DNA from: Limnospira platensis
GTDB taxonomy: Bacteria > Cyanobacteriota > Cyanobacteriia > Cyanobacteriales > Microcoleaceae
DNA length: 64,000 bases
Strand: one strand, 5' to 3'
Assembly (NCBI RefSeq): GCF_046480435.1
Contig: NZ_PKGC01000002.1
Every line of letters begins with the position of its first letter. Position 1 is the first letter of the stretch. A program made the position numbers and the translations under genes. This document shows, one piece after another, positions 53,617 through 63,746 of this stretch. The notes under the pieces were generated by a model. That model was not told the DNA's origin and made no database searches. It saw only the letters and a list, made by a program, of their open reading frames with translations.

Positions 53617-54067
53617 ATAAATATCAGGCTCATCTGTCTTGCTGATCACCAGTGAAGCATGACTCAGGTTGTCTATGGGCGCGAGTGGTGTTTCTGGGAT
53701 GGCTTAATCAAGACAATGCGGCGGGAGTAAAATTCGGTTGGCATCAGTGATCACCGCCTGCGGTTCGCCAAGAATGTCATAATCGATCGCCTACCAGATA
53801 GATGGCGATCAAAACCTAGCTAGGAATCCGTATTAGTCCACCACTGTGGGCTTCTCTATAATGCCGACAGTTGGCAACCTTTTCCACTATTTGAACTCGA
53901 CGGAATGCGATCGCGACGGGTTCTGATTCGAGGTAGTGGAAAATTCATCAAGGACTCATTAATTTTGATAATGTGGTGGTTTAGGATTGCTCACCTAGTG
54001 ATAGGGTGAATCATATTGTGTTGGGCATCCTTACCCCACAGGTTCTGCTATGGAGTTCTTGTGATCT
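53617..54067. other. 451-bp intergenic region with a small inverted repeat
   Basis: No gene is supported. TTTTCCACTA (53880-53889) and TAGTGGAAAA (53934-53943) form a perfect 10-bp inverted repeat spanning 64 bp, perhaps a remnant of a small mobile element or a long hairpin. Frames elsewhere are interrupted by stops. The end holds the promoter of the CocE-like gene. Confidence 0.4.
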
Positions 54068-55741
54068 ATGATAGTTCAAGAAACAGCATCCATGCTAACC
54101 AGAGATGGGGTGCGTTTGGATGCTGATATTTATCGCCCAGAACAGTCAGGGGAATTTCCGGTATTATTAATGCGACAACCCTATGGAAGGGCGATCGCAT
54201 CCACCGTAGTTTACGCCCATCCCCAATGGTACGCCCAACAGGGTTATATCGTAGTAATTCAAGATGTGCGCGGAAGGGGAACCTCTGAGGGAGTGTTTCA
54301 ACTATTCGCCCATGAATTAGAAGATGGCGTTGATACCGTCAACTGGGCTGCTAATTTACCCCATAGCAATGGCTATGTGGGGATGTATGGGTTTTCCTAT
54401 CAGGGGATGACTCAAATTTATGCTGCCAGTGGCTACCCACAGGCCCTTAAAACCCTCTGTCCCGCCATGGTCGCCTGTGACCTGTATCAGGATTGGGCTT
54501 ATGAAGGGGGGGCTTTTTGTTGGCAGGTTAACCTAGCTTGGGGAATTCAATTAGCCACCGAAACCGCGCGCTTGCGGCGGGATGAACCAGCCTATAGGGG
54601 TTTATATAATCTTTCCCGGCATCTGCCCTTATACGGCGAAATTCCTGCCTCTCCTGAAACCTTTACAAACCTGGCTGCTGATTCTTTCTATCATGATTGG
54701 CTACAGCAGGATCAGCCGGGAGACTATTGGCGGGATCTTTCCCCCTCCACAGATAATCTGGATTTACCCATGCTGCACATTGGCGGATGGTTTGACACCT
54801 ATCTGCGGGGGACGGTTAATTTCTATCGGGATATGGCTAATCGTAGTTCATCTCCTCAGTATTTGATTATTGGACCTTGGCCGCATTTACCCTGGGGCCG
54901 ACAGGTGGGTGGTGTTGATTATGGTCCAGAGGCGGTTAATCCCATTGATGAGTTACAGATCCGCTGGTTTAACCATTTTCTTAAAGGTATTGATACCGGA
55001 CTTTTGCAGGAAAAACCTGTCACTCTGTTTTCCATGGGGGATAATTGCTGGCGAGAGTTTGACCAATGGCCGCAAGGGTCTAGTCAATCTTATTTTCTCA
55101 CCAGTACAGGTCTAGCCGCAATTCGACCAGATTCTGGTTTACTTTTACCAGAGGATATAATCGCTTCTATGGCTGCCGAAGAAGACGAGGAAGACGAAGA
55201 AGACGAACACATTTTACCCGATACTGTGGATGTGTTTGTTCATGATCCTTTCCGTCCAGTCCCAGCCCTTGGGGGTCATGCTACATTAACTCCTGGATCT
55301 TTTGATCGTCGCGCTTTGGACTGTCGCGCTGATGTACTTACCTACACTTCTGATGCTTTACATGAGGATTTGCATTTAGTCGGAAATGTATTTGTTGAGG
55401 TTTACTGTGAAGCTGATAGCCCTAGTTTTGACTTGTGTGCAATTTTGTCAGAAGTGCGACCCGATGGGAGTGTGTGGAATTTTACTCAGGGTTATGTCAG
55501 AGTTAATCAGCCAGCCACCCCGATCCGAATTAATTTACAGCCTACCTGCATTTGTATTCCTCAATCCCACCAAATTCGTTTAAGTTTGAGTGGGGCTTGT
55601 TTTCCCGCTTATCCTGTCAATCCAGGGACGGGACAGCCCCCTAGTCAAACTCGACTCATTGATGGTCGCATTATTACTATATCCCTGAAAAGCGGCAATA
55701 GTTTTCTGTCCCGTATCATTTTGTCAGTTGATGCTGAGTGA
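54068..55741 (+). CDS. CocE/NonD family (X-Pro dipeptidyl-peptidase S15) hydrolase
   Basis: A 557-aa alpha/beta-hydrolase. TRDGVRLDADIYRP and RQPYGRAIA start the family fold; YGFSYQGMTQ holds the nucleophile Ser, and GPWPHLPWG the catalytic His region. The C-terminal jelly-roll (about 400-555) is the S15 C-terminal domain. An insertion of alternating Glu and Asp (AAEEDEEDEEDEH) before it is unusual. Substrate unknown; relatives are cocaine esterase and amino-acid ester hydrolases. No signal peptide. Confidence 0.9.
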   Translation: MIVQETASMLTRDGVRLDADIYRPEQSGEFPVLLMRQPYGRAIASTVVYAHPQWYAQQGYIVVIQDVRGRGTSEGVFQLFAHELEDGVDTVNWAANLPHSNGYVGMYGFSYQGMTQIYAASGYPQALKTLCPAMVACDLYQDWAYEGGAFCWQVNLAWGIQLATETARLRRDEPAYRGLYNLSRHLPLYGEIPASPETFTNLAADSFYHDWLQQDQPGDYWRDLSPSTDNLDLPMLHIGGWFDTYLRGTVNFYRDMANRSSSPQYLIIGPWPHLPWGRQVGGVDYGPEAVNPIDELQIRWFNHFLKGIDTGLLQEKPVTLFSMGDNCWREFDQWPQGSSQSYFLTSTGLAAIRPDSGLLLPEDIIASMAAEEDEEDEEDEHILPDTVDVFVHDPFRPVPALGGHATLTPGSFDRRALDCRADVLTYTSDALHEDLHLVGNVFVEVYCEADSPSFDLCAILSEVRPDGSVWNFTQGYVRVNQPATPIRINLQPTCICIPQSHQIRLSLSGACFPAYPVNPGTGQPPSQTRLIDGRIITISLKSGNSFLSRIILSVDAE

Positions 55742-55807
55742 GATAGGGTTTATCATTGCGATCGCAAAAGTTTAGCGCAAATTTAGCACGGATTTTGGCC
55801 TAAATTC

Positions 55808-57070
55808 ATGAAAGCTGACCATCAAAATGATTCAGAATTGCGGGTGTTAGGACTACCATCAGACCAAGGAAGATGGCTACTCATTCCTTTGGGAATCACC
55901 GTTTTACTGTGTTTGGGGACCGTTTACTCTTGGAGTATTTTTAGGACTCCCCTAGAAAATGAGTTAAACCTCACCGCCACCGAAAGCCTATTACCCTATA
56001 CAGTGGCGCTAGTGTTTTATGCCCTGATGATGCCAATTACAGGTTTTTATATACCTAAATTTGGGACTCGCGCCATTACAGCAGTTGGTGGGTTTGTTGT
56101 TGGGTTGGGTTATATTCTGTCTAGTTTTGCTGACAATATCATCACCATGACGATCGCCTATGGCGTGATTGCTGGGACTGGTGTCGGCATTACTTACGGA
56201 GTGCCCATGGTCGTTTCCGCCCGCTGGTTTCCCGATAAAAAAGGATTAGCCGTCGGGCTGACAATTATTGGTTTTGGCTTGTCTCCATTAATCACCGCCC
56301 CCCTCGCTAAAGCCTTGATTGATAGTTATACCGTCCGACCAACCTTGCGGGTTTTGGGTATCGCTTTTATGGTGATTATTTTGGCGATTGCTAATATAAT
56401 GAAATTGCCCCCCCAAGATTGGCAACCCACTCAAAAAGTAGCCACAACATCCGTCATTCCCACCCCCGTTGTCTACCCGCCTAAGATGCTGAAAAGTCGT
56501 TCTTTTTATGGGCTATGGATATGTTATATTATTGGCGCTTTTGTGGGATTGAGTGCCATTGGTATTTCTAGCCCAGTCGGGCAAGAAATTATTGAAATAG
56601 ACCCAAGATGGGCTGCGGGGAGTGTTTCCCTTTTTGCCTTGTTTAATGGCGTGAGTCGTCCCCTGTTTGGCTGGTTAAGCGATCGCTTTCCTCCTCGGTA
56701 TGTGGCGATCGCTTCTTATACCCTGATTTTAATCGCCTGCATTTTAATGGTTAATGCCCAGTCCGGACAGATAGTTACCTATTTAATTGCTTTCTGTCTA
56801 TTTTGGTTTTGCTTAGGAGGTTGGTTAGCCCTTGCGCCTACTACCACCCTGCGATTATTTAACCCTGATGACTACGCCCAAAATTACGGTATTGTCTTCA
56901 CCGCTTACGGTATAGGCGCTTTATTAGGAACCTTGGTAGCCGGTAGTATTCGCGACTGGTTTGGTAGCTATACTTATGCCTTTTATCCCATGGGAATATT
57001 AGCCATTATCGGCACCATAGTAGCTACTTTTATGCTGAAACCAGACAAGAGTAAACCAACCAATAATTGA
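55808..57070 (+). CDS. OFA-family MFS transporter (oxalate/formate antiporter-like)
   Basis: A 420-aa 12-helix major facilitator. LGTVYSWSIFRTPLENELNL and GTGVGITYGVPMVVSARWFPDKKGLAVGLT are OFA hallmarks (key GxGITY and RWFPDKKGLA). It likely exchanges small carboxylates across the plasma membrane; the substrate is not determinable. It stands downstream of the hydrolase, same strand, 66 bp apart. Confidence 0.9.
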   Translation: MKADHQNDSELRVLGLPSDQGRWLLIPLGITVLLCLGTVYSWSIFRTPLENELNLTATESLLPYTVALVFYALMMPITGFYIPKFGTRAITAVGGFVVGLGYILSSFADNIITMTIAYGVIAGTGVGITYGVPMVVSARWFPDKKGLAVGLTIIGFGLSPLITAPLAKALIDSYTVRPTLRVLGIAFMVIILAIANIMKLPPQDWQPTQKVATTSVIPTPVVYPPKMLKSRSFYGLWICYIIGAFVGLSAIGISSPVGQEIIEIDPRWAAGSVSLFALFNGVSRPLFGWLSDRFPPRYVAIASYTLILIACILMVNAQSGQIVTYLIAFCLFWFCLGGWLALAPTTTLRLFNPDDYAQNYGIVFTAYGIGALLGTLVAGSIRDWFGSYTYAFYPMGILAIIGTIVATFMLKPDKSKPTNN

Positions 57071-57090
57071 TAATCAAACTCCCTCCGACT

Positions 57091-57111
57091 CCCTCTCGGT
57101 CTGGGAGAGGG
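57091..57111 (+). terminator. Hairpin after the OFA transporter
   Basis: CCCTCTC (57091-57097) and GAGAGGG (57105-57111) form a 7-bp perfect stem 20 bp after the transporter stop. No T-tract follows; this is a common cyanobacterial intergenic hairpin type. Confidence 0.55.
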
Positions 57112-57201
57112 TTGGGTAGCGCAGTTAAATTTGTGTTAAATTTAACCAGATTAACTAATCGGGTAGGCTAAAATGCGATCGGCATCTACTTCGGGTCATA
57201 T

Positions 57202-60200
57202 ATGAGGCTAATTAGATTAATTAGACAAAAGCTGATCAAGTCCGGGTCTCAGACTGAATTGCTAATCCATTTTGTCCTGTTAGGATTTACCATAATGGTC
57301 GCCCAAGCCATTGGTATGACCTTAGGGCGATCGCTATTTTTAGCCAAAGCCGGCGCCGAAAGTCTCCCTTTATTTTTCATCATCATGCCATTAATTTTAA
57401 TGGTAGTTTCCGGTGGTTTTACCGCCATCATAGACCGCTTCAACCGTCCGCGACTGTTTCGCATTGTCTTAGCCGTCGCGGCCGTCTTAATCATCGGTAT
57501 TCGGCTATTTATCAACCTCGACTTAATCCCCATTTATTTCACCCTATACATTTTCATTTGGTTAATCTATATTCTGCAATTCCGCATCGAGTTTTGGACA
57601 CTTTTATCAGACTATTTCACCAACTTAGAACTTAAACAATACACAGCTATTATCTACCTGGGAACCACCGCAGGATATTTATTTGGCAGTATTTTGGTCG
57701 CCCTCATATCCGATATAGTTACCCTAGAAAATCAGCTATTATTGCTCCCTATTTGTTATGGTATATCCATCGGTCAAATTTATTATTTAGAATCCCATCA
57801 AAACCCCCTACCTACCGAATATCAAAAACCCAAAACCCAGACTTCCAATTGGTCAGAAACCTGGCAGACTTTAAGCAAACTCTCCCGCCACTATCCCATT
57901 ATTATTTTTCTAATTGCTAACGTATTTGGAACCGCCCTAGTCCGAGGTATTGGAGAATTTCAATATTCCACTATTTATAGACAAGAATTCCCCGATAAAC
58001 AGGAACTCGCCACCTTTTTAGGGTATATTACCGCCGCCCTAACCGCCATTCAATTTCTGATTATTTCTGTAGGGACAACTCCCCTAATCAAAAAATTAGG
58101 AGTTCCTCGGACTAACTTAGTCTATCCTGTCATGTTATTAGGCAGTTTTATCGGACTCTTATTTAGCTATAATCTCACCGCCGCCGTCGGAATGCAGCTT
58201 ACCTATAGAACCCTATTTTATAGTATTTTCCTGCCTCTCACCAACCTTAATTATAATGCCGTTCCGACTAGGTTTGGCGGTAGGTTGCGCGTGTGGGGAG
58301 AGGGTTTATTTTCCCCATTAGGACAATCTATAGCTGGCATAATTCTAATGGTATTTTTAGGATGGATTAACCCCTATCAAGTCGTGTGGGTAGGAGTAAT
58401 TCTCAGTGGTTTCTTAGTAGTTATTGGTTACTTCACCGGAAAAAGCTATGTCCAATCACTTTTGGGAATGTTACGGTCAGGGTCAGTTAACCTAAGTAGA
58501 GTGGAAGATGGGTTGTATCTCTCCAATAAATATCGCCCAGAAGTGCGCCAGCTTCTCCAAGATAAGAACCCGCAAAATCAAGTGTTAGGATTAGAGTTAC
58601 TTCCTTATCTCGAAAACCCCAGGGATTTTTCATCTGATATTGAAAATATTTGGGTCAATGCTGATGACCAAGTGCGTCGGGCTGTCATTCGGTTATTTAC
58701 CACTAAAAATATGGGCAATAACCTGGAATTTAAAAGCCTCCTATCTTCCCCCAAACCGAAAGTCCGCAGTATGGCTTTAGAATTGTATATCGCCACAGGT
58801 TCCCCCCTGTCTGCGAGTCGCCTACAAACCTTATTACAGGATGAAAGTTCCGAAGTGCGCGCCTTGGCTTGTGTGGCTATTTCTCAGATTGAAATTGATG
58901 GTTCAATTCAAGAACTTTATCACCAAGTTTGTCCCACTCAACCCGATATTCCTACCCGGAGAGCATTATTAAGGGCGGCGGGAGAAAGTCGTAACCCTAA
59001 ACTAATTCCTCTGTTAACAGAAGTCCTGAAAAATGCCCCCCCAGATATTAAGCGTAAGGGTTTATTGGCTTTGGTTGAATTGTGCGATTATGAACCTCTT
59101 AAATGCGGACAAATTGCCGCATATGAACTTAATCACAATAGCCCTTCCGTGAGGATAGCAGCTTTACAGGTTTTCCAGAAAATTGATGATCAACAATGGT
59201 TAATTACAGTTTCTCGCTATTTGGAAGATGAGGATATCGCCGTCAGACAACAGGCGGCTAAAACTCTGAGTTGTTATGGTAATCAAGGATTAGCAGTATC
59301 GCGAGATTACCTTTTATCATCCCGTCCTGAAGTCGTGAAATCCGCGATTTTAGCTATTGGTTTGGTGCGGACAAAAACCGCTGAGAATATTCTTTATAAT
59401 TTTATCCAGTCCGACTTAAAATTGATTAATCGCACCCGGATATGGCAACAACATATTGATGCTGATAACTCCCTTTTTGAAATGTTGCAAGTCGCTATCA
59501 TAGACTACCAAAATTCTATAATTGAACGAGTATTTTATATCCTCTCTAGTTTGGGACAAGAATCAACTGTCAATGCTGCTAAAGTTTTGTTATCAAGTTC
59601 TGATAAAAGAGCGCGTTCTCATGCCGTGGAAACCTTGGTTTCTTTGAAACAAGGGCGGTTTCTTCGTCCTCTAATGCCACTGTTAGAAAAAATGGCAACC
59701 GGAGAAAATCTCACCGCTTCTCAGGGGATTTCTAATATTAAGAAATACTCGGTTTTATTGGAGGTTTTAGAGACCAACAATCATTGGTTAAAAATGGGGG
59801 CTTTGATGGCTTTTGCGGGTATTCCTGGGGCGATCGCTCAATCTGACCCTGACCCGATTATCAGTAAAATCGCCCAATCTTTAGTATTAAAACCTCAGCA
59901 GTTATCAATTTCGGAGAATTTTATGATTGACCGCTTACTGTTACTCAAAAATGTTTCCCTATTTCAAACCTTGTCCTTAGATGAAATTTTGCTAATTGAT
60001 AATGCTTTGGAGTCCGCCGAATATTTACCCGGAGAAATTATCTTTTCCGAGGGAACTTTGGGAGAACGTTTTTATATTATTGTCCAGGGAAAAGTCCGCA
60101 TTGTCCGAGAAGTTGAAGGGGAGGAAAAAGAGTTAGCCCTATTAGAAGCAGGTCAACATTTTGGCGAGATTTCTTTGTTTGAAGACTTTTTGCGATCGGC

Positions 60201-60348
60201 TAATGCGATCGCTGCTGAACATTGTGTATTACTCACCTTAGAAAAAACCCGTTTTGTAAGTTTAGTAACCCAGCGCCCCCAAATTCTTTGGGAAATTTGT
60301 AAATTCCTCAGCCAGCGCCTGCGGGATGTCAACTTAACCGCCCGTTAA
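57202..60348 (+). CDS. Transporter-HEAT-cyclic-nucleotide-binding fusion (NTT/MFS-like)
   Basis: A 1048-aa three-part protein. Residues 1-425 hold about 11-12 helices resembling the ATP/ADP translocase-like (NTT) and MFS folds. Residues about 445-890 are HEAT-type repeats (for example NPKLIPLLTEVLKNAPPDIKRKG, split helices). Residues about 925-1040 form a cNMP-binding domain with LPGEIIFSEGTLGERFYIIVQGKV and GQHFGEISLFEDFLRSANAIA (key FGEISLF, with the phosphate-binding Arg in RSANA). The architecture suggests a carrier gated by cAMP or cGMP. The transported ligand is unknown. Confidence 0.85.
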   Translation: MRLIRLIRQKLIKSGSQTELLIHFVLLGFTIMVAQAIGMTLGRSLFLAKAGAESLPLFFIIMPLILMVVSGGFTAIIDRFNRPRLFRIVLAVAAVLIIGIRLFINLDLIPIYFTLYIFIWLIYILQFRIEFWTLLSDYFTNLELKQYTAIIYLGTTAGYLFGSILVALISDIVTLENQLLLLPICYGISIGQIYYLESHQNPLPTEYQKPKTQTSNWSETWQTLSKLSRHYPIIIFLIANVFGTALVRGIGEFQYSTIYRQEFPDKQELATFLGYITAALTAIQFLIISVGTTPLIKKLGVPRTNLVYPVMLLGSFIGLLFSYNLTAAVGMQLTYRTLFYSIFLPLTNLNYNAVPTRFGGRLRVWGEGLFSPLGQSIAGIILMVFLGWINPYQVVWVGVILSGFLVVIGYFTGKSYVQSLLGMLRSGSVNLSRVEDGLYLSNKYRPEVRQLLQDKNPQNQVLGLELLPYLENPRDFSSDIENIWVNADDQVRRAVIRLFTTKNMGNNLEFKSLLSSPKPKVRSMALELYIATGSPLSASRLQTLLQDESSEVRALACVAISQIEIDGSIQELYHQVCPTQPDIPTRRALLRAAGESRNPKLIPLLTEVLKNAPPDIKRKGLLALVELCDYEPLKCGQIAAYELNHNSPSVRIAALQVFQKIDDQQWLITVSRYLEDEDIAVRQQAAKTLSCYGNQGLAVSRDYLLSSRPEVVKSAILAIGLVRTKTAENILYNFIQSDLKLINRTRIWQQHIDADNSLFEMLQVAIIDYQNSIIERVFYILSSLGQESTVNAAKVLLSSSDKRARSHAVETLVSLKQGRFLRPLMPLLEKMATGENLTASQGISNIKKYSVLLEVLETNNHWLKMGALMAFAGIPGAIAQSDPDPIISKIAQSLVLKPQQLSISENFMIDRLLLLKNVSLFQTLSLDEILLIDNALESAEYLPGEIIFSEGTLGERFYIIVQGKVRIVREVEGEEKELALLEAGQHFGEISLFEDFLRSANAIAAEHCVLLTLEKTRFVSLVTQRPQILWEICKFLSQRLRDVNLTAR

Positions 60349-60355
60349 ATAGCCC

Positions 60356-60389
60356 TATCAGGGGTGATTATACATCAAAACCCCTGATA
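60356..60389. terminator. Bidirectional terminator, 10-bp stem
   Basis: TATCAGGGGT (60356-60365) pairs perfectly with ACCCCTGATA (60380-60389) between the convergent transporter fusion and sfsA genes, 7 bp after one stop and 10 bp from the other. Confidence 0.75.
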
Positions 60390-60399
60390 ATTATCCCCT

Positions 60400-61131
60400 T
60401 TAATTAGCCGTCAATAACTCCGCTAATCCCAAATATTTAACCCCTTGGGGAGTCACATCAAAACGACAGGGCAGAATTTCGACTCCCGCCGCGATCGCCT
60501 CCTTAAATAAACTCCCATAAACCGGGTCTGCTGCATCTCCGGGCGCGAATTTCGGACAATCTCCACGATTAATAAAATACAACATTACCGCCCGATCGCC
60601 ACCCTTCACAATATCAATTAACTCCCTTAAATGTTTTTGTCCTCTCTCAGTTACCGTATCAGGAAATAAAGCCAAATCCCCCTGACACCAGGTAGTATTT
60701 TTGACCTCCAGATAAATCAGTTGGTCGTCTCCTTCTAACAGAAAATCAACCCGACTTTTACCCCCCACGCCATATTTAACTTCTCGCCTCACATTTGTAT
60801 ATCCCCCCAACTGAGAAAATAAGTGTTTTTGCAAAGCGATCGCCACAATTCGATTAGGAAGACTCGTATTAATTCCCACCCAAGTAGGTTGATGATCTCC
60901 CACTTGGATTAATTCCCAAGTGTAGGCTAATTTGCGCTTAGGGTTATCACTCTTCGACACCATCACCGGATTTTCGGGAATACAAACCCCCGTCATCGGG
61001 CCAGTATTGGGACAATGGGCGACAATCACCTCCCCAGAATTTAACTTAATATCTGCTATAAGTCGTTTATAGCGCTTAATTAACACCCCTCCATAAAGTT
61101 CCCCTAATGAATAAATCAAAGATTCGCTCAT
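60400..61131 (-). CDS. sfsA: SfsA-family DNA/RNA nuclease
   Basis: A 243-aa sugar fermentation stimulation protein A homologue. N-terminal OB-like region has KRLIADIKLNSGEVIVAHCPNTGPMTG (key HCPNTGPM), and the PD-(D/E)XK nuclease core is SRVDFLLEGDD with YLEVKNTTW. YFINRGDCPKFAPGDAADP is the SfsA-specific end. Its role is still debated; it binds DNA in E. coli. ATG 61131 (MSESLIY) is chosen over an upstream start. Confidence 0.94.
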   Translation of the reverse strand: MSESLIYSLGELYGGVLIKRYKRLIADIKLNSGEVIVAHCPNTGPMTGVCIPENPVMVSKSDNPKRKLAYTWELIQVGDHQPTWVGINTSLPNRIVAIALQKHLFSQLGGYTNVRREVKYGVGGKSRVDFLLEGDDQLIYLEVKNTTWCQGDLALFPDTVTERGQKHLRELIDIVKGGDRAVMLYFINRGDCPKFAPGDAADPVYGSLFKEAIAAGVEILPCRFDVTPQGVKYLGLAELLTAN

Positions 61132-61204
61132 GATGACTTGCAAAATAATCCTAAACTGAGTTATAATTTTAACAGTAAATTGGCGAAATTAGGATAGACC
61201 AAAT

Positions 61205-62707
61205 ATGACCACTACCGCCCAGTCGCCCTCCCAGCCCAATCATTTCCCCACTTTAGAAGCCATCCGATATGGATTACCTAATATTTGCGGTTGGGAAGCA
61301 GATATCACCGCCGTAGTGAATCATAGCGATCGCCTTTTTCAACCCCTTAGCCACCTCAACCTAGACCAAACTACCGCCGGATTTGCTTGCGCCCTCCATA
61401 TGCACCAACCCACCATTCCAGCGGGCGAAAATGGCGCATTAATTAGCAACCTGCAATATATGTTTGAACACCCCCACCAAGGCGATAATCATAACGCCGA
61501 ACCCTTCGCTTGGTGTTATAAACGTATGGGGGAATTTATCCCCGAATTAGTAGCCAATGGCTGTCATCCTCGGATTATGTTAGACTATTCCGGTAACTTG
61601 CTATGGGGACTGCAACAAATCGGGCGAAATGATATCCTAGACACCCTCAAAAATATTACCTGTAACCCCCAATACTGGGTGAATGTGGAATGGTTGGGTA
61701 CTATGTGGAGTCATGCAGTCATTCCCTCGACTCCAATTCGTGATATCAAATTACATATTCAGGCTTGGCAACATCATTTTGCGGCTATTTTTGGCAAGGA
61801 TGCTTTAGCCAGAGTCAAAGGTTTTTCACCCCCAGAAATGCACCTACCCAACCATCCTGATACACTCTATGAATATATTAAATCCCTCAAAGAATGTGGT
61901 TATCAATGGTTAATGGTGCAGGAACATTCCGTAGAACGCCTAGACGGTTCCCCACTGCATCATGATGATAAATATATTCCCAATCGTTTAATCGCCCGCA
62001 ATTCGCAGGGAGAAACAGTTAGTATAATTGCCTTAATTAAAACCCAGGGTTCTGATACCAAATTAGTGGCACAAATGCAACCCTATCATGAAGCCAATGG
62101 TCGGGGATTACAAAAATTAGGGGAATACATGGTTCCCAGTTGTGTGACTCAAATTGCTGACGGGGAAAATGGCGGCGTGATGATGAATGAATACCCTAGG
62201 GATTTTATCCCTCTCTGGTCTCAGATTAAAAATAATGGTCGGGGAACTCCTGGGGTTGTAGGTTTAAATGGTACGGAATATTTAGAAGTGTTAGAAGCGG
62301 CGGGAGTGCAGCCAGAAGACTACCCGACTTGTCAGGCGATACAACAGCATCGAATTTGGGAAAAGGTAGATTCTATTACGCCGGAAGCTGTGGAAAATGC
62401 GATCGCTCATTTACAGGAAACAGACCCCCAATTTCATATAGATGGTGCATCGTGGACTAATCATCTAAGCTGGGTAAAAGGATATGAAAACGTATTGGAA
62501 CCCATGAACCAACTTAGTGCTGATTTTCACCGCAAATATGACCCCCTAGTTAAGCAAGACCCCACCACAACCCGCCAACCAGACTATCAGCAAGCCTTGT
62601 TATATAACCTACTATTACAAACCAGTTGTTTTCGCTATTGGGGACAGGGAATGTGGACGGACTACGCCAGGGAAATTTACCACAGAGGTCAACAGTTAGT
62701 TAATTGA
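61205..62707 (+). CDS. Glycoside hydrolase family 57-like enzyme
   Basis: A 500-aa protein with GH57 features: GFACALHMHQPTIPAGENG near residue 60, a central MWSHAVIPSTP and GFSPPEMHLPNHP (the likely nucleophile Glu in PPEM). GH57 members cleave or transfer alpha-glucans (amylopullulanase, 4-alpha-glucanotransferase, branching enzyme). The exact activity is not clear. Divergent from sfsA, 74 bp apart. Together with glgX and treYZ it points to active glycogen metabolism. Confidence 0.88.
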   Translation: MTTTAQSPSQPNHFPTLEAIRYGLPNICGWEADITAVVNHSDRLFQPLSHLNLDQTTAGFACALHMHQPTIPAGENGALISNLQYMFEHPHQGDNHNAEPFAWCYKRMGEFIPELVANGCHPRIMLDYSGNLLWGLQQIGRNDILDTLKNITCNPQYWVNVEWLGTMWSHAVIPSTPIRDIKLHIQAWQHHFAAIFGKDALARVKGFSPPEMHLPNHPDTLYEYIKSLKECGYQWLMVQEHSVERLDGSPLHHDDKYIPNRLIARNSQGETVSIIALIKTQGSDTKLVAQMQPYHEANGRGLQKLGEYMVPSCVTQIADGENGGVMMNEYPRDFIPLWSQIKNNGRGTPGVVGLNGTEYLEVLEAAGVQPEDYPTCQAIQQHRIWEKVDSITPEAVENAIAHLQETDPQFHIDGASWTNHLSWVKGYENVLEPMNQLSADFHRKYDPLVKQDPTTTRQPDYQQALLYNLLLQTSCFRYWGQGMWTDYAREIYHRGQQLVN

Positions 62708-62754
62708 TAATTTATCATTTATCATTTAATAAACCCACCATTACCAATATGTAG

Positions 62755-62811
62755 GGGCGGGTTCCACGGTCAATTAAATCGGACCACCAGGGGATAAATA
62801 AACCCGCCCCC
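62755..62811. repeat. Dispersed GGGGCGGGTT/AACCCGCCCC hairpin
   Basis: A perfect 10-bp inverted repeat (62755-62764 and 62802-62811) that begins TGTAGGGGCGGGTTCCAC, the same start as the array at 43754. It lies between the convergent GH57 and PEP-CTERM genes. Single right arms AACCCGCCCC also occur at 19-28 and 63664-63673. Confidence 0.85.
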
Positions 62812-62831
62812 ACCCACCATTATCAATTATC

Positions 62832-63479
62832 TTAGCCTTTCTTTTTGTCATATTCACGTTTGAGTAAACCAGCGATACCGAAGGCTAAACCAGTTCCCAA
62901 GATGGTAAAAGGTTCTGGAACCGCAGTAGTCTCAAAATCAAATTGTGCAGTGTTGTTGGTTTGGTCAATTCTAATTAAGCCTTGAAAACCACCTGTACCT
63001 TTAACTTGATTATCGCTTTTAAATAGGGCTTCAGCCGCGATATTAACAAACCTCATACTACCTGAGATGAAGTCATCCTCAATACTAATTGATCTTAAAT
63101 CCATAGACCATTCAGATAAACCGCCCACGTCATCAAAGCGCAAGAAATCAATAACTTGATTAGTGCTGCCGAAGTCTGTATCTCTAATGATATAACGAGA
63201 GTCAATTGCTGAATTAGTGGTATAGTCAACAAAAACCCCTGTAGCTGTATGGTTATCAATACCAAAATTACCAGTAGGACCCCCGGCATTACCAGCAGCA
63301 TCTAGGAAGTCGAAATTTAGGGAGGTGCTATTATCGCCAATTACGGTAAAAATGGAGTTGGCTGTAAAGCGATCGCCTGGGGAAAAAGTCAAGGCTTGAG
63401 CGGGTGCAGCAGCTAGGAATGATAGACTAGCAATGGATAGAGAAACTGTGGCACATTGGACCTGATGTTGTAGTTTCAT
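62832..63479 (-). CDS. PEP-CTERM sorting domain protein
   Basis: A 215-aa exported protein. A signal peptide covers residues 1-29 (ending APAQA). The middle is a beta-rich domain with no known catalytic motif. The C-terminus AVPEPFTILGTGLAFGIAGLLKREYDKKK is a PEP-CTERM signal (VPEP, hydrophobic helix, basic tail), which directs exosortase processing and surface or matrix export. A second related gene lies upstream (63747). Function unknown. Confidence 0.88.
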   Translation of the reverse strand: MKLQHQVQCATVSLSIASLSFLAAAPAQALTFSPGDRFTANSIFTVIGDNSTSLNFDFLDAAGNAGGPTGNFGIDNHTATGVFVDYTTNSAIDSRYIIRDTDFGSTNQVIDFLRFDDVGGLSEWSMDLRSISIEDDFISGSMRFVNIAAEALFKSDNQVKGTGGFQGLIRIDQTNNTAQFDFETTAVPEPFTILGTGLAFGIAGLLKREYDKKKG

Positions 63480-63746
63480 CTTCTGTCAACCCTATTTTCC
63501 TAAAAGAATTATGCTTTTAGTATGGCAACTCTCCAGGCCAATGTCTAGCACACTTAGGGCATTTTATCAACACATTACATAAAAATACGGTTCAGCTTCA
63601 CATAAAAGGGGGTTTTGTAAAGCAGCAACCGTAAAATCACGGTATGACCCCAACCGAAAAACAAACCCGCCCCTAGGTTGATGTTTCTGACGGGCAGGCT
63701 TAGTATATGTCAACTGGTGAGAAACCTTAACAGGCTGTTGATAGCC

